This document shows positions 26,857-35,228 of a stretch of 64,000 nt of DNA, one piece after another. Made by a program: the position numbers and the translations under genes. Position 1 is the first letter of the stretch, and every line of letters begins with the position of its first letter. The DNA is from CAVWTN01 sp963757945. Lineage in GTDB: Bacteria; Vulcanimicrobiota; Vulcanimicrobiia; Vulcanimicrobiales; Vulcanimicrobiaceae. The notes beneath the pieces were generated by a model that was not told the origin of the DNA, made no database searches, and was given only the letters and a program-made list of their open reading frames with translations. The stretch spans positions 558,001 through 622,000 of the forward strand of contig CAVWTN010000002.1 in assembly GCA_963757945.1 (NCBI GenBank), in the 5' to 3' direction.

Positions 26857-28656
26857 ATGGGCCGTGTGATCACCGATTGGCTCATCGTGCGGCGGCTTGC
26901 AGCCGAACTGGAACCGTCGTTGCGCGGCGCCCGAATCAGCGCCGGCGGATTCCTGGACGACGGGCGATTCGCGCTCGAACTCGGCCGCGCCTCGGGGAGG
27001 GGCGGCGGGAACCTGCTCGCGATCGATGCGTTCGGCCCGCTCCCCCTCGTGACGCTCGAGAGCGGGGTGCCGCCGCTCAAGGCGGGCGGCTGGGCCGGGG
27101 CGATCGTGCGCAGCCTCTCGGGGAAGCGGATCGAGCGGGTCCGCGCCCGGCGGGGCGATCGCTTGATCGCGATCGACTGCGCCGCGAGCTCCCGCTTCGG
27201 CGTGAGCGACCGCGTCCGGCTCGTGCTCGAACTCGTCCCGCGCTTCGGCAACCTCGTCCTCCTCAAAGACGACACCGTGATCGCGGCTGCCAAGGAGTTC
27301 ACGCGCGCCGAGAACCCGCGCCGCGCGACGCTCGTCGGCGAGCCGTACGAGCCACCGCCGCTGGCGGGCGGCGCAAGCGGCGCGGGTTCGACCTCCATCG
27401 AGGAGGCGGCACCGGCCGAGGCGGCGGTGGCCGCGGCCTTCGGCGCCCTTGCGGCCGGCGGCGGCGATTCCGCCTTGAAGGCGGCGACGCGCGCGCTGCG
27501 CGGCGCCGTCCCGCTCTTGCCCGCGCTCGTCGCCGAATCGTTCTCGGCTGAGGCGGCCAGGCTCCCGGTGCACGACGGTGAGGTGCTCGGGGCCCGGGTG
27601 CTCGCGCGGGCGCGCGCGCTCGTCGAGGCGACCGCGGGGGAGCCGACGGGCCTCGGGGACATCTTCGTCTATCGCGAGGACGGCGCGATCCGGCAGTGCC
27701 ACGTCGTGCCGCTGCACCAGTTCGCGGAGCTGCAATGCGAGCGCGTTCCGGCGCTCCTGCCGGTCCTGTTCGGAGCCGAGCGCGCCGAGCGGACGAAACG
27801 GCGCGCCGGAACCGACGAACAGGCGCGCAGCGTCCTGCGCGCGCGGAGCCGCAAGCGGCTCGAAGCGCTGACGCGAGAGCGCGCGGTCCTCCAGCGGGAA
27901 CGCGCCGACGCGGAATCGCGCGAGCGGCTCCGGCAATGCGGCGAGGCGCTCTACGCCTACGGCGCCGAACTGGCGCCGGGCGCGACCTCGTTCCTCCCGC
28001 CGGACGGCTCGGCGCTTCCGATCGCGCTCGATCCCGCGCTCGACGCGAAAGCGAACGCGGCCGCCTATTTCAAGCGCTACCGCAAGGCGACGGCGAAGCT
28101 CGCCCACACGGCGCAACGGCTGACGGCGCTCGAAGGAGAGCTCGCGGCAGCCGAGCAGCTCGCTTGGGAGATCGATACCGCGCCGCCCGACGTCCTCGGC
28201 GAATTGCGCGACGCGCTCGATGCGGCCGAGCGGCGCCGCCCCAAGCGGCGCGAACCGCAGCACGCGCTCGGCCCGCGCGTCGTGCCGCTCGGCGGCGACG
28301 CGCGCCTATTGATCGGCCGCTCGCCGCGCACGAACGCCGAGGTGACGTTTCGCTCGGCGCGCCCCGGCGATCTCTGGTTCCACGCGAGGCAGATCCCCGG
28401 CGCCCACGTCATCCTGCAAATCGACGGCGCGCGCGCCGCGACCGAGGACGAGCTGCGCAGCGCAGCCGAAGCGGCCGCTTACCACAGCAAGGGTCGCGAG
28501 CGGCCGAAAGTCGACGTCGACTACACCGAACGCAAGCACGTGCGCAAGCAGCGCGACGCCGCCGCGGGGCTCGTCTGGTACACGGATGCGCGCACGCTCC
28601 GAGTGACGCCGATCGATCGCGCCGCCGGCGCCGCGGAACCTTCGCGCGCGGGCTGA
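26857..28656 (+). CDS. NFACT-family ribosome quality control protein (RqcH/FbpA-like)
   Basis: RqcH binds the obstructed 50S subunit and adds C-terminal alanine tails to stalled peptides. The protein is about 599 residues. The NFACT-N domain starts ITDWLIVRRLAAELEPSLRGARI; further blocks are FGNLVLL, then coiled coil (residues about 330-460, ending LTALEGELAAAEQL), and the C-terminal NFACT-R domain with DLWFHARQIPGAHVIL and YHSKGRERPKVDVDYTERKHVRK. The start is unsure: ATG 26857 fits family length best, ATG 26827 and GTG 26785 are longer. It is divergent from mqnE. Confidence 0.88.
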   Translation: MGRVITDWLIVRRLAAELEPSLRGARISAGGFLDDGRFALELGRASGRGGGNLLAIDAFGPLPLVTLESGVPPLKAGGWAGAIVRSLSGKRIERVRARRGDRLIAIDCAASSRFGVSDRVRLVLELVPRFGNLVLLKDDTVIAAAKEFTRAENPRRATLVGEPYEPPPLAGGASGAGSTSIEEAAPAEAAVAAAFGALAAGGGDSALKAATRALRGAVPLLPALVAESFSAEAARLPVHDGEVLGARVLARARALVEATAGEPTGLGDIFVYREDGAIRQCHVVPLHQFAELQCERVPALLPVLFGAERAERTKRRAGTDEQARSVLRARSRKRLEALTRERAVLQRERADAESRERLRQCGEALYAYGAELAPGATSFLPPDGSALPIALDPALDAKANAAAYFKRYRKATAKLAHTAQRLTALEGELAAAEQLAWEIDTAPPDVLGELRDALDAAERRRPKRREPQHALGPRVVPLGGDARLLIGRSPRTNAEVTFRSARPGDLWFHARQIPGAHVILQIDGARAATEDELRSAAEAAAYHSKGRERPKVDVDYTERKHVRKQRDAAAGLVWYTDARTLRVTPIDRAAGAAEPSRAG

Positions 28657-28753
28657 TCCGCCGGCGCGCCGCGCTCTCGTTCTCGAACCAATGCGCCGTT
28701 CGCGGCGTCCACACTGTGCCGGTCCTCGAATGCCGTTCCGCAGAGACGGGAAT

Positions 28754-29389
28754 ATGTTGAAGAAACAGCTGCCGCGCGCGATCGCGGCGATCGCCTTAAC
28801 CGTGCTCGGCGCAGCGATCTTGGAGTCGAAATTGAGCAGTGTCGAACAGCCGAAATACCGCGTCGTTGAAAAAGACGGCAACATCGAGTTTCGCGACTAC
28901 GCGCCGATGATCGTGGCCGAGACGGAAGTCTCCGGAGAACAATATAAGGCGCTCGGCGTGGGGTTCCGCGCGATTGCGGGTTATATCTTCGGCGGCAATT
29001 CCTCGTCACAGAAAGTTGCGATGACCGCGCCCGTCACCCAGCAGCGGAGCGAAAAGATCGCGATGACCGCGCCGGTGACGCAGCAAGAAGAGGGCGGCAT
29101 CGAGCGCGTCCGCTTCGTCATGCCTGCCGGGTACACGCTGGAGACGCTCCCCAAGCCGACAAATCCCGCCGTGACGCTCAAGGAAATCGGAAGCAAGCGT
29201 TTCGTCGTGATCCGCTTCTCAGGCTTCGCCGGTGAAGGCAATCTAGCGCGCCGCACGGCGGAGCTGAACGCTTTCGTCAGCGCGAAACACCTGCGGGCCC
29301 TCTCGGCGCCGACCTATGCGTTCTACGATCCGCCCTGGACGCTGCCGTTTCTCCGCCGGAACGAGGTCATGGTAGAGATCGCCGCTTAG
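28754..29389 (+). CDS. SOUL heme-binding-family protein with signal sequence
   Basis: A 211-residue exported SOUL/HBP-family protein. The N-terminus has a basic residue cluster and a hydrophobic stretch (AIAAIALTVLGAAIL), then KYRVVEKDGNIEFRDYAPMIVAETEV, the classic start of the SOUL fold. KVAMTAPVTQQ and KIAMTAPVTQQ repeat in tandem near residues 92-115. FVMPAGYTLETLP and FSGFAGEG follow. Relatives bind heme or porphyrins loosely; the biological job is unclear. I chose ATG 28754 (MLKKQLPR) for the signal sequence. By eye, GC is lower than in the neighbouring genes. Confidence 0.82.
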   Translation: MLKKQLPRAIAAIALTVLGAAILESKLSSVEQPKYRVVEKDGNIEFRDYAPMIVAETEVSGEQYKALGVGFRAIAGYIFGGNSSSQKVAMTAPVTQQRSEKIAMTAPVTQQEEGGIERVRFVMPAGYTLETLPKPTNPAVTLKEIGSKRFVVIRFSGFAGEGNLARRTAELNAFVSAKHLRALSAPTYAFYDPPWTLPFLRRNEVMVEIAA

Positions 29390-29421
29390 CCGCCGCCGGC
29401 TTCGCAGGCTTGACGAATGGA

Positions 29422-29459
29422 AACCAAACGGTTACACTCCGCTTTGTAACCGAACGGTT
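29422..29459 (+). promoter_or_regulatory. Tandem palindromic operator of the ArsR/SRPBCC operon
   Basis: AACCAAACGGTT (29422-29433) and AACCGAACGGTT (29448-29459) are near-palindromes 26 bases apart. GGTTAC (29430-29435) and GTAACC (29446-29451) also face each other. The second copy ends 17 bases before the start of the ArsR-type gene. ArsR proteins bind such dyads as dimers, so autorepression is likely. Confidence 0.65.
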
Positions 29460-29476
29460 TCCAAAGGAGCATCCAC

Positions 29477-29806
29477 TTGACGGCAGTCGATGACGCCGTG
29501 TTCAAGGCGCTGGCCGATCCGACACGGCGCGAAATCCTGTCGCTGCTGCGAGGCGGCGGCTCCACGGTCGGCGACATCGCGAGCAATTTTCGCATGAGCC
29601 GTCCCGCGGTATCGAAACATTTGCGTCAACTGCGTGCCGCCGGTCTCGTGACCGACCGGCCCGCGGGCACGGCGCGCATCTGCGAACTCAACGCCGAACC
29701 GCTACACGCCGTCGACGCGTGGCTCTCCGAGTACAAGACATTTTGGAAGAAGAGCTTGGTGCGCCTGAAAGCGCACGTCGAGGAGAAGAATCGTGGCAGT
29801 TTCTGA
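29477..29806 (+). CDS. ArsR-family transcriptional regulator
   Basis: A 109-residue winged-helix repressor: FKALADPTRREILSLLRGG, then VGDIASNFRMSRPAVSKHLRQLRAAGLV with the recognition helix, and a C-terminal helix YKTFWKKSLVRLK. It has no CxC-type metal site, matching the non-metal ArsR subgroup that is paired with SRPBCC proteins. The start is TTG 29477, with AAAGGAG nine bases upstream, and a paired palindromic operator stands in front. The end overlaps the SRPBCC gene by 14 bases. Confidence 0.92.
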   Translation: MTAVDDAVFKALADPTRREILSLLRGGGSTVGDIASNFRMSRPAVSKHLRQLRAAGLVTDRPAGTARICELNAEPLHAVDAWLSEYKTFWKKSLVRLKAHVEEKNRGSF

Positions 29807-30248
29807 AACCCCGGCGATCGTCGTCGAGACGATCGCAATCGAAGCGCCGATCGAAGCCGTCTTTGCCGCTCTCACCGTGCCGGAGCAACTCGTCCAGTGG
29901 TGGGGCAGCGAAGACACGTATCACGTGACCGCGATGGAAGCCGACCTGCGGCCCGGCGGGGCTTGGAAAACCACCGGCACGGGCCGCGACGGCAAGTCGT
30001 TCAGCGTCAGCGGCACGTACCGCGCCGTGAACGCGCCGCGGCTCGTCGAGTTCACCTGGCGCTACGACTGGTCGGCAGCGAGCGCGCCCGAAACGCTCGT
30101 GCGCTACGACCTCAGCGAAGGCGACGGCGTTACGAACCTCACCGTCACCCATTCAGGTTTCACGGATGTCGCCGACCGCGACGATCACGTGCGCGGCTGG
30201 AAGACCGTCCTCGGCTGGGTGCGCGGCTTCGTTGCGAAGCACGCCTGA
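29793..30248 (+). CDS. SRPBCC/AHSA1-domain protein
   Basis: A 151-residue START-like (Bet v 1 fold) protein of the AHSA1 type: IVVETIAIEAPIEAVFAALT, QLVQWWGSEDTYHVT, DLRPGGAWKTTGTG, and the C-terminal GWKTVLGWVRGFV. These proteins hold hydrophobic ligands in a cavity, and pairing with an ArsR regulator is common, but the ligand is unknown. The start is GTG 29793, inside the ArsR gene's end. Confidence 0.88.
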   Translation: MAVSETPAIVVETIAIEAPIEAVFAALTVPEQLVQWWGSEDTYHVTAMEADLRPGGAWKTTGTGRDGKSFSVSGTYRAVNAPRLVEFTWRYDWSAASAPETLVRYDLSEGDGVTNLTVTHSGFTDVADRDDHVRGWKTVLGWVRGFVAKHA

Positions 30249-30333
30249 CACGAAGGGCAATCGCGATCGGCACGCCGGCCGAGCGGCCGCTCACGGAGCT
30301 CCGCCGGCGCCGCCGATCCTGAACGGCTGGCGA

Positions 30334-30714
30334 CTAGCGCCCGGAGAACTGCGTCAGCGAGAGCACGTTGCCGTCAGGGTCCTTGAACCAAGCGACGCCG
30401 TGTCCGTCAGGCGTCCACCACACGCCGTCGGCGTCGAGTTCGATCGAAGCGTAACGTTCCATCGAGATGCCGCGCACCTGCAATTGCCCGATGGCGGCGC
30501 GGATGTCGGGCACGTCCCAGCCGAGAGCGGTGAACGGCTGGGGCTCAAATGCCGCGACCCGCTGCACGCGCAGCATCGTCGACCCGGAGCGGAACACCAG
30601 GGCGTACGGGGATTCCTCGATCAAAGCGAGGCCGAGCCGCGCACCGTAGAACTCCCGGGCACGCTCGGGTCGCGTCGTCGCGATGAACGCAATCACGCCG
30701 GCCTTCGAGAACAT
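30334..30714 (-). CDS. VOC-family (glyoxalase/bleomycin-resistance-like) protein
   Basis: A 126-residue vicinal-oxygen-chelate protein. Two beta-alpha-beta modules are visible: VIAFIATTRPERAREFYGARLGL and VPDIRAAIGQLQVRG, ending in HGVAWFKDPDGNVLSLTQF with the conserved C-terminal glutamate replaced by Thr/Gln. Metal-binding residues are not clear, so it may not be an enzyme. A GGGGG-rich ribosome-binding site precedes ATG 30714. It is between the SRPBCC gene and ftsK and converges on the former. Confidence 0.82.
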   Translation of the reverse strand: MFSKAGVIAFIATTRPERAREFYGARLGLALIEESPYALVFRSGSTMLRVQRVAAFEPQPFTALGWDVPDIRAAIGQLQVRGISMERYASIELDADGVWWTPDGHGVAWFKDPDGNVLSLTQFSGR

Positions 30715-30807
30715 CGCGAACCCCCTGCGGCAACCTCACGGCGCGCGAAGCGCGCGGTATAGACTGCAACGGCCCCGGATCGAATTCGGTTGCGGGGCAG
30801 CGCGCGC

Positions 30808-33195
30808 TCAGTTCCGCAGGTCGAAGAGTTCGGTCTGCTCGTCCCGCCCGAGACGGGGGGCGAGCATTTCGAGTTCGCCCAGGCTCGTGTTGATGCGGCG
30901 GGGCTTCGTACCTTCGTGTGGGCCCACGATGCCGAAATCTTCGAGCTGCTTCATCACGCGCACGGCGCGCGGGTGGCCGATCGAGAACTGCGACTGGAGT
31001 TGCGCGGTCGATGCGTAGTTCGTCTCGATGATGAACTTCGCCGCATCGTAGCAGAGCGGATCGACGGTCCTCGCCGCATTCTTCTCGTCGTCGTCCCCGA
31101 TCGGCACGACGTCGACGTCGAGCAAGTTGTCCGGCCGCGCCTGCGCCGCCCAAAATTCGACGAGCCGGTTGACCTCGGCCCCGGTGATCAGCGCGCCCTG
31201 CGCGCGGATCGGCTTGGGCGCGTCGATCGGCAGATAGAGCATGTCGCCGCGGCCGAGCAGGCGCTCCGCGCCGCCGCCGTCGAGGATCGTGCGCGAGTCG
31301 ACCTGCGAGCTGACCGCGAACGAGATCCGCGAGGGGATGTTCGCTTTGATCAAGCCCGTGATCACGTCGACCGAGGGGCGCTGCGTCGCGACGACGAGGT
31401 GGATCCCGGTCGCGCGCGCGAGCTGCGCGAGCCGCATGATCGTCTGCTCGACCTTCGCCGGCGCGATCATCATCAGGTCCGCGAGTTCGTCGATCACGAT
31501 CACGACGTAGGGCAGCTTCTCGTCGGGGTACTTCGCGTTGTACTCTTCGATCTTGCGCACGCCCGCCTTCGCGAAGCGCTCGTAGCGCTGATCCATCTCC
31601 TTGGTCATCTCGAACAGCGCGCCCGCGGCCAGGCGCGGATCGGTGATCACGTCTTTGACGAGGTGCGGGATCCCGTTGTAGACCGTCAGCTCGACGCGCT
31701 TGGGATCGATGAACAGCATCTGCACTTGATCCGGCGTCGCCGAGACGAGCAGCGAGGCGATGATCCCGTTCAAGCAGACGGACTTGCCGCTGCCCGTCGC
31801 GCCCGCGACCAGCAGATGCGGCATCTTCGCGAGGTCGCCGAAGACCGGCCGCCCCGTGATGTCTTTCCCGAGCGCCATGTTCAGGGGCGGGACGACGCCG
31901 CGGTGCGGGAGCGCTTCGAGGATCTCGCGGATCGCGACGATCGAGACGGTCGCGTTCGGAATCTCGATCCCGACCGCCGACTTGCCGGGGATCGGCGCTT
32001 CGATCCGCACCGAGGTCGCCGCGAGCGCGAGCGCGAGATCGTCCGCGAGCGAGGAGATGCGCGAGATCTTGACGCCGCGTTCGGGCCGCAGCTCGTAGCG
32101 CGTGATCGATGGGCCGCGCTCGATGTGCGTCACCTTCGCGCCGACCCCGAACGAGGCGAGGGTGTCTTCGAGCACGTGCGTGCGCGTCGATTCGTCGATG
32201 ATCTGCGCTTGCGGCGCGTCGAAGAGCGAAAGATCGGGCAGACGGTAGGTCCGGCGCGCCGGATCCGCCGCTAAGACGCTCGCCGGTTCGTATTCGCCCG
32301 CGACGGGACGGCGCGTCTCGGCGTCCTCCGCATCGTCTTCTTCCTCGTCGTCGCCGGCGTCCTCATCATCGTAGTCGTCGTCCTCGTCGTCATCATACTC
32401 GTCGTCCTCCTCGGCGGCCGGTTCGGCCACAGCCACGGACGGCGTTCCCCCGGCAGGCCCCACGACGGCCAGGGCCGGCGGAGAGGCGCCCGCGGCGGCG
32501 GCGGGCGGGGCGCCCGCAGGCTTCGCTTCCGCCGTCGCCGCGGAGGCCTGGGCGATACCGGGTTTCGCCGCCGGGCGCGCTCCGAAGCCCTCGGGGATCG
32601 AAAAGGCCTCGCGCAGATTCGTGGGCCCGGGCGGCTGGGCCGGCTTCGGGCGGGGCGCAGGCGGGCGCGGCGCCCTAGCGAGCAGATTCTGCAGGAAGGC
32701 ACGCACGCCGGCGGCGGCCACGAGCGTACGCCCGATCAATTGCTTGAGCGAGACCTTCGTGATGCCGACGAGGATGCCGAGCGCGGCGACCGCGAGCACG
32801 AGCTTCGCGCCGAACGCGCCGACCATCGCGACGAGCCAGCCGGCGAGCGCCGCCCCGATCTTGCCGCCGCCCGTCCCGTACTCGGCATCGACGACCAGGA
32901 ACAACGCGGCCGCCGCGAGCCCGAGCGTCGCAATCAACTGCGGCACGCTGATCTCAAGGAAGATGATCCCGCCGAGCAGTGCGATCAGGATCGGGAAGCA
33001 CCACGCCGCGCCGCCGAAGAGCAGGTGAAGTTCGCCCACGGCGGCGGTCCCCAGGAGCCCGGCGGGCCGCGGGTTCCAGAGGGCGAGCGCCAGCAAGAGC
33101 GCGACCGCCAGCGCCGCGATCCCCGCGATTTCGAGATTCAGTCGCAAGGCGGAGAACCGCCGCGACGCACCCGCCTTCCGGCGCACGCGTGCCAT
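30808..33195 (-). CDS. ftsK: DNA translocase FtsK/SpoIIIE
   Basis: Pumps chromosomal DNA at the division septum. The 795-residue protein has four or five N-terminal membrane segments (residues about 20-180), then a Pro/Ala-rich linker and a long acidic run. The motor follows with VAGATGSGKSVCLNGI (Walker A), VIVIDELADLMM (Walker B), ATQRPSVDVITGLIKANIP and DSRTILDGGGAERLLGRGDML. A winged-helix gamma domain ends it (STAQLQSQFSIGHPRAVRVMKQLE). The start is ATG 33195. It is shorter than E. coli FtsK, mainly in the linker. Confidence 0.95.
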   Translation of the reverse strand: MARVRRKAGASRRFSALRLNLEIAGIAALAVALLLALALWNPRPAGLLGTAAVGELHLLFGGAAWCFPILIALLGGIIFLEISVPQLIATLGLAAAALFLVVDAEYGTGGGKIGAALAGWLVAMVGAFGAKLVLAVAALGILVGITKVSLKQLIGRTLVAAAGVRAFLQNLLARAPRPPAPRPKPAQPPGPTNLREAFSIPEGFGARPAAKPGIAQASAATAEAKPAGAPPAAAAGASPPALAVVGPAGGTPSVAVAEPAAEEDDEYDDDEDDDYDDEDAGDDEEEDDAEDAETRRPVAGEYEPASVLAADPARRTYRLPDLSLFDAPQAQIIDESTRTHVLEDTLASFGVGAKVTHIERGPSITRYELRPERGVKISRISSLADDLALALAATSVRIEAPIPGKSAVGIEIPNATVSIVAIREILEALPHRGVVPPLNMALGKDITGRPVFGDLAKMPHLLVAGATGSGKSVCLNGIIASLLVSATPDQVQMLFIDPKRVELTVYNGIPHLVKDVITDPRLAAGALFEMTKEMDQRYERFAKAGVRKIEEYNAKYPDEKLPYVVIVIDELADLMMIAPAKVEQTIMRLAQLARATGIHLVVATQRPSVDVITGLIKANIPSRISFAVSSQVDSRTILDGGGAERLLGRGDMLYLPIDAPKPIRAQGALITGAEVNRLVEFWAAQARPDNLLDVDVVPIGDDDEKNAARTVDPLCYDAAKFIIETNYASTAQLQSQFSIGHPRAVRVMKQLEDFGIVGPHEGTKPRRINTSLGELEMLAPRLGRDEQTELFDLRN

Positions 33196-33204
33196 TGGAA
33201 CCTG

Positions 33205-33210
33205 ACGTTA
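33205..33210 (-). promoter_or_regulatory. Candidate -10 box (TAACGT) of ftsK
   Basis: TAACGT ends nine bases before ATG 33195. AGG within the gap is a poor ribosome-binding site, so this fits the TANNNT arrangement seen before rlmN, rimO and mnmA. Confidence 0.35.
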
Positions 33211-33301
33211 TGGCAGCGCGGGGCCGGGCCCTGTTCGCCCGCCCGCTTCCGCCGGCGGGATTACGCCCGTCTCCGGCTTGTGTCCCATTAGTCAGAATTG
33301 C

Positions 33302-33307
33302 TAGACT
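33302..33307 (+). promoter_or_regulatory. Candidate -10 box (TAGACT) of the toxin-antitoxin operon
   Basis: TAGACT ends seven bases before GTG 33315. The intervening AGGTCAC has at best a very weak ribosome-binding site. TTGTGT about 18 bases upstream might act as a -35 box. Confidence 0.4.
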
Positions 33308-33314
33308 AGGTCAC

Positions 33315-33581
33315 GTGAGCGTGACTATCGGGCTGGCTGAGGCGAAGGCCCGCCTTTCCGAGGTGATCGACCGAGTCGAAACCGGCGAGACCATCATCAT
33401 TTCCCGCAACGGCCAGCCCGTTGCGGAATTGCGCCCGCTGCGCCGCGTGTCTGCGGAGGAGACGGTGAAAAGGATCCGGGCGATCGCCAAGCGCGTCGCC
33501 AAGAGAAATAAGGATAAGGAGCCCTGGCCGGCGGACGGGCGAAGCCTTCGCGAGATCGCGCATAGCCGGCATCGGTTCTAG
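33315..33581 (+). CDS. Phd/YefM-type antitoxin
   Basis: An 88-residue antitoxin: IGLAEAKARLSEVIDRVETGETIIISRNGQPVAELRP is the standard Phd/YefM N-terminal DNA-binding and dimerisation fold. The charged C-terminus (KRVAKRNKDKEPWPADG) is expected to wrap around the toxin. The start is GTG 33315; a second GTG at 33321 would remove two residues. The toxin begins one base after the stop, so they form one transcript, presumably autorepressed. Confidence 0.88.
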   Translation: MSVTIGLAEAKARLSEVIDRVETGETIIISRNGQPVAELRPLRRVSAEETVKRIRAIAKRVAKRNKDKEPWPADGRSLREIAHSRHRF

Positions 33582-33582
33582 C

Positions 33583-33999
33583 GTGGCCTTCGTCCTCGAC
33601 GTCTCGATCGCGGCAAAATGGTTCTTGCCCGACGAACGAAGCCGCCTCGCGGATGACGTGCTCGATCGCGTTCTGTTCGAAGGCGCGTACGTTCCCGCGC
33701 TGTTCCGCTGGGAAATCGAGAACGTGCTGCTGGGAGCGGAACGCGCGGACCGAATCGAACCGAACGACGTCGACGAGGCGCTCGATTCGCTGCGCAACCT
33801 CCCCCTCCACATCGAACCACCCGGCGAACGGTTCTTCTTCGGCAACGAAGTCCAACTCGCTCGCCACTATGACTTGACGCCGTACGACGCGGCATATCTC
33901 TCGCTCGCCGTTAGCCGCAGCTTGGCCCTGGCAACGACGGATGACGCCCTTGCCAACGCAGCCCGCGACCTCGGGATTGCGGTCATTTCCGCACCATGA
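33583..33999 (+). CDS. VapC-type PIN-domain ribonuclease toxin
   Basis: A 138-residue PIN domain nuclease, likely a tRNA- or mRNA-cleaving toxin neutralised by the preceding antitoxin. Acidic active-site residues are visible: Asp6 in FVLDVSIAAKWF, Glu in RWEIENVLLG, then LTPYDAAYLSLAVSRS and LATTDDALANAARDLG with the C-terminal acidic pair. The start is GTG 33583. Phd-family antitoxins pair with PIN toxins in many VapBC-type loci. Confidence 0.9.
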   Translation: MAFVLDVSIAAKWFLPDERSRLADDVLDRVLFEGAYVPALFRWEIENVLLGAERADRIEPNDVDEALDSLRNLPLHIEPPGERFFFGNEVQLARHYDLTPYDAAYLSLAVSRSLALATTDDALANAARDLGIAVISAP

Positions 34000-34133
34000 G
34001 TACCGCAAGAAGAAACGCCCGCCTTAGGGCTTTGTTCGAGCGCCGCATCCGTCGCCCGTCGCGGTGATACCGCGCGTTCTAGGGGCGCTCTCCTCATTGA
34101 CGGAAGGTTCCTAACCCCGCATGAGGAGTTTCC

Positions 34134-35207
34134 GTGACACAATCCACGATCGTCGTCTTGGCCGGTGACGAGACCGGTCAAGAGCTCATGCTCGAAGCGC
34201 TCCGCGTGCTCGAACCAAGCGTCGTCGAATTCGAACTCGGATTCGAGCACTTCGATCTCTCGCTCGCGAAGCGGCGCGCGACGAGCAACCGCGTCGTCTC
34301 CGAAGCGGCGCTCGCGATCAAACGCACGGGCCTCGGGATCAAAGCCGCGACGATCACGCCGGAGACGCAGGGCGACGTCGGCTCGCCGAACGCGATCCTG
34401 CGCCGCGAACTCGACGGAAAAGTGATCGTTCGCACGGGCCGCCGGCTGCCGGGCGTGCGACCGGTCGCCGGAATCCACGCGCCGATCTCGATCGTGCGCA
34501 TGGCCGTGGGCGATGCCTACGGCGCCAAGGAATGGCGCGAGCAAAGCGGCGACGACGAGGTCGCCTATCGTACGGAGCGGATCGAGCGCAGCGTCTGCCG
34601 CGTCGTCTCCGAGTACGCCTTCATGCACGCTCGCAAGATGCGTGCGAAGGTCTTCGGGGGCCCGAAGTACACGGTCAGCCCCGTGTACGAGGGCATGCTC
34701 AAAGAAGAGATGGACGCCGCCGCCAAGCGCTATCCCGACGTCGTCTACGAGCCGCAACTGATCGATGCGACCTACGCGCTCTTGATCGCGAATGCGGGCG
34801 ATCCGATGGTGATCCCCGCGCTCAACCGCGACGGCGATTGCCTCTCGGACCTCGTCATGCAGCTCTTCGGTTCGATCGCCGGCGCCGAGAGCGTGCTGCT
34901 CTCCTTCGATCACGCGCTCAAGCCCTCGGTCGTGATGGCCGAAGCCCCGCACGGCACGGCGCCGCGCCTCTTCGGGAAGAACGTCGCCAACCCGATGGCG
35001 ATGATCCTCGCCAGCGCCGCGCTCCTCTCCTACATTGACGATCCCAAGGCGGCGGCCGCCTCGCGCGCGATCTACGAAGCTACGCTCGAGACCGTCCGCG
35101 GCGGAACCGCGACCGCCGATCTCGGCGGCCACGCCTCGACGACCGAGTTCACCGACGGTGTGATCGCGAGAGTCAAATCGAAGCTCGACGTCTGGGCGAA
35201 CATGTGA
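34134..35207 (+). CDS. Isocitrate/isopropylmalate dehydrogenase-family enzyme, probably isocitrate dehydrogenase
   Basis: A 357-residue beta-decarboxylating dehydrogenase. The middle (KAATITPETQG, SPNAILRRELDGKVIVRTG, MAVGDAYGAKEW, YEPQLIDATYALLIANAG) resembles the NADP-isocitrate dehydrogenase subfamily II. The AEAPHGTAPRLFGKNVANPMA block has the HGTAP form seen in isopropylmalate and short isocitrate dehydrogenases. Cofactor choice is unclear. The start is GTG 34134 with GAGGAG as ribosome-binding site five bases upstream. No leu or TCA neighbours help decide the substrate. Confidence 0.7.
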   Translation: MTQSTIVVLAGDETGQELMLEALRVLEPSVVEFELGFEHFDLSLAKRRATSNRVVSEAALAIKRTGLGIKAATITPETQGDVGSPNAILRRELDGKVIVRTGRRLPGVRPVAGIHAPISIVRMAVGDAYGAKEWREQSGDDEVAYRTERIERSVCRVVSEYAFMHARKMRAKVFGGPKYTVSPVYEGMLKEEMDAAAKRYPDVVYEPQLIDATYALLIANAGDPMVIPALNRDGDCLSDLVMQLFGSIAGAESVLLSFDHALKPSVVMAEAPHGTAPRLFGKNVANPMAMILASAALLSYIDDPKAAAASRAIYEATLETVRGGTATADLGGHASTTEFTDGVIARVKSKLDVWANM

Positions 35208-35228
35208 GCGTTCTCTAGAACGAGGATT

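Noticed and set aside
28691..28753. Extended N-terminus of the SOUL protein (21 extra codons)
   Set aside because: The extension is Arg/Pro-rich, lies before a clear signal sequence, and lacks family similarity.
33996..34067. A 23-codon frame overlapping the VapC stop (ATGA)
   Set aside because: Very short, Arg-rich, no ribosome-binding site of its own and nothing resembling a known peptide.
35209..35222. Inverted repeat CGTTCT/AGAACG between convergent genes as a terminator
   Set aside because: The loop is only two bases and no T-run follows on either strand, so the stem would be short and weak.
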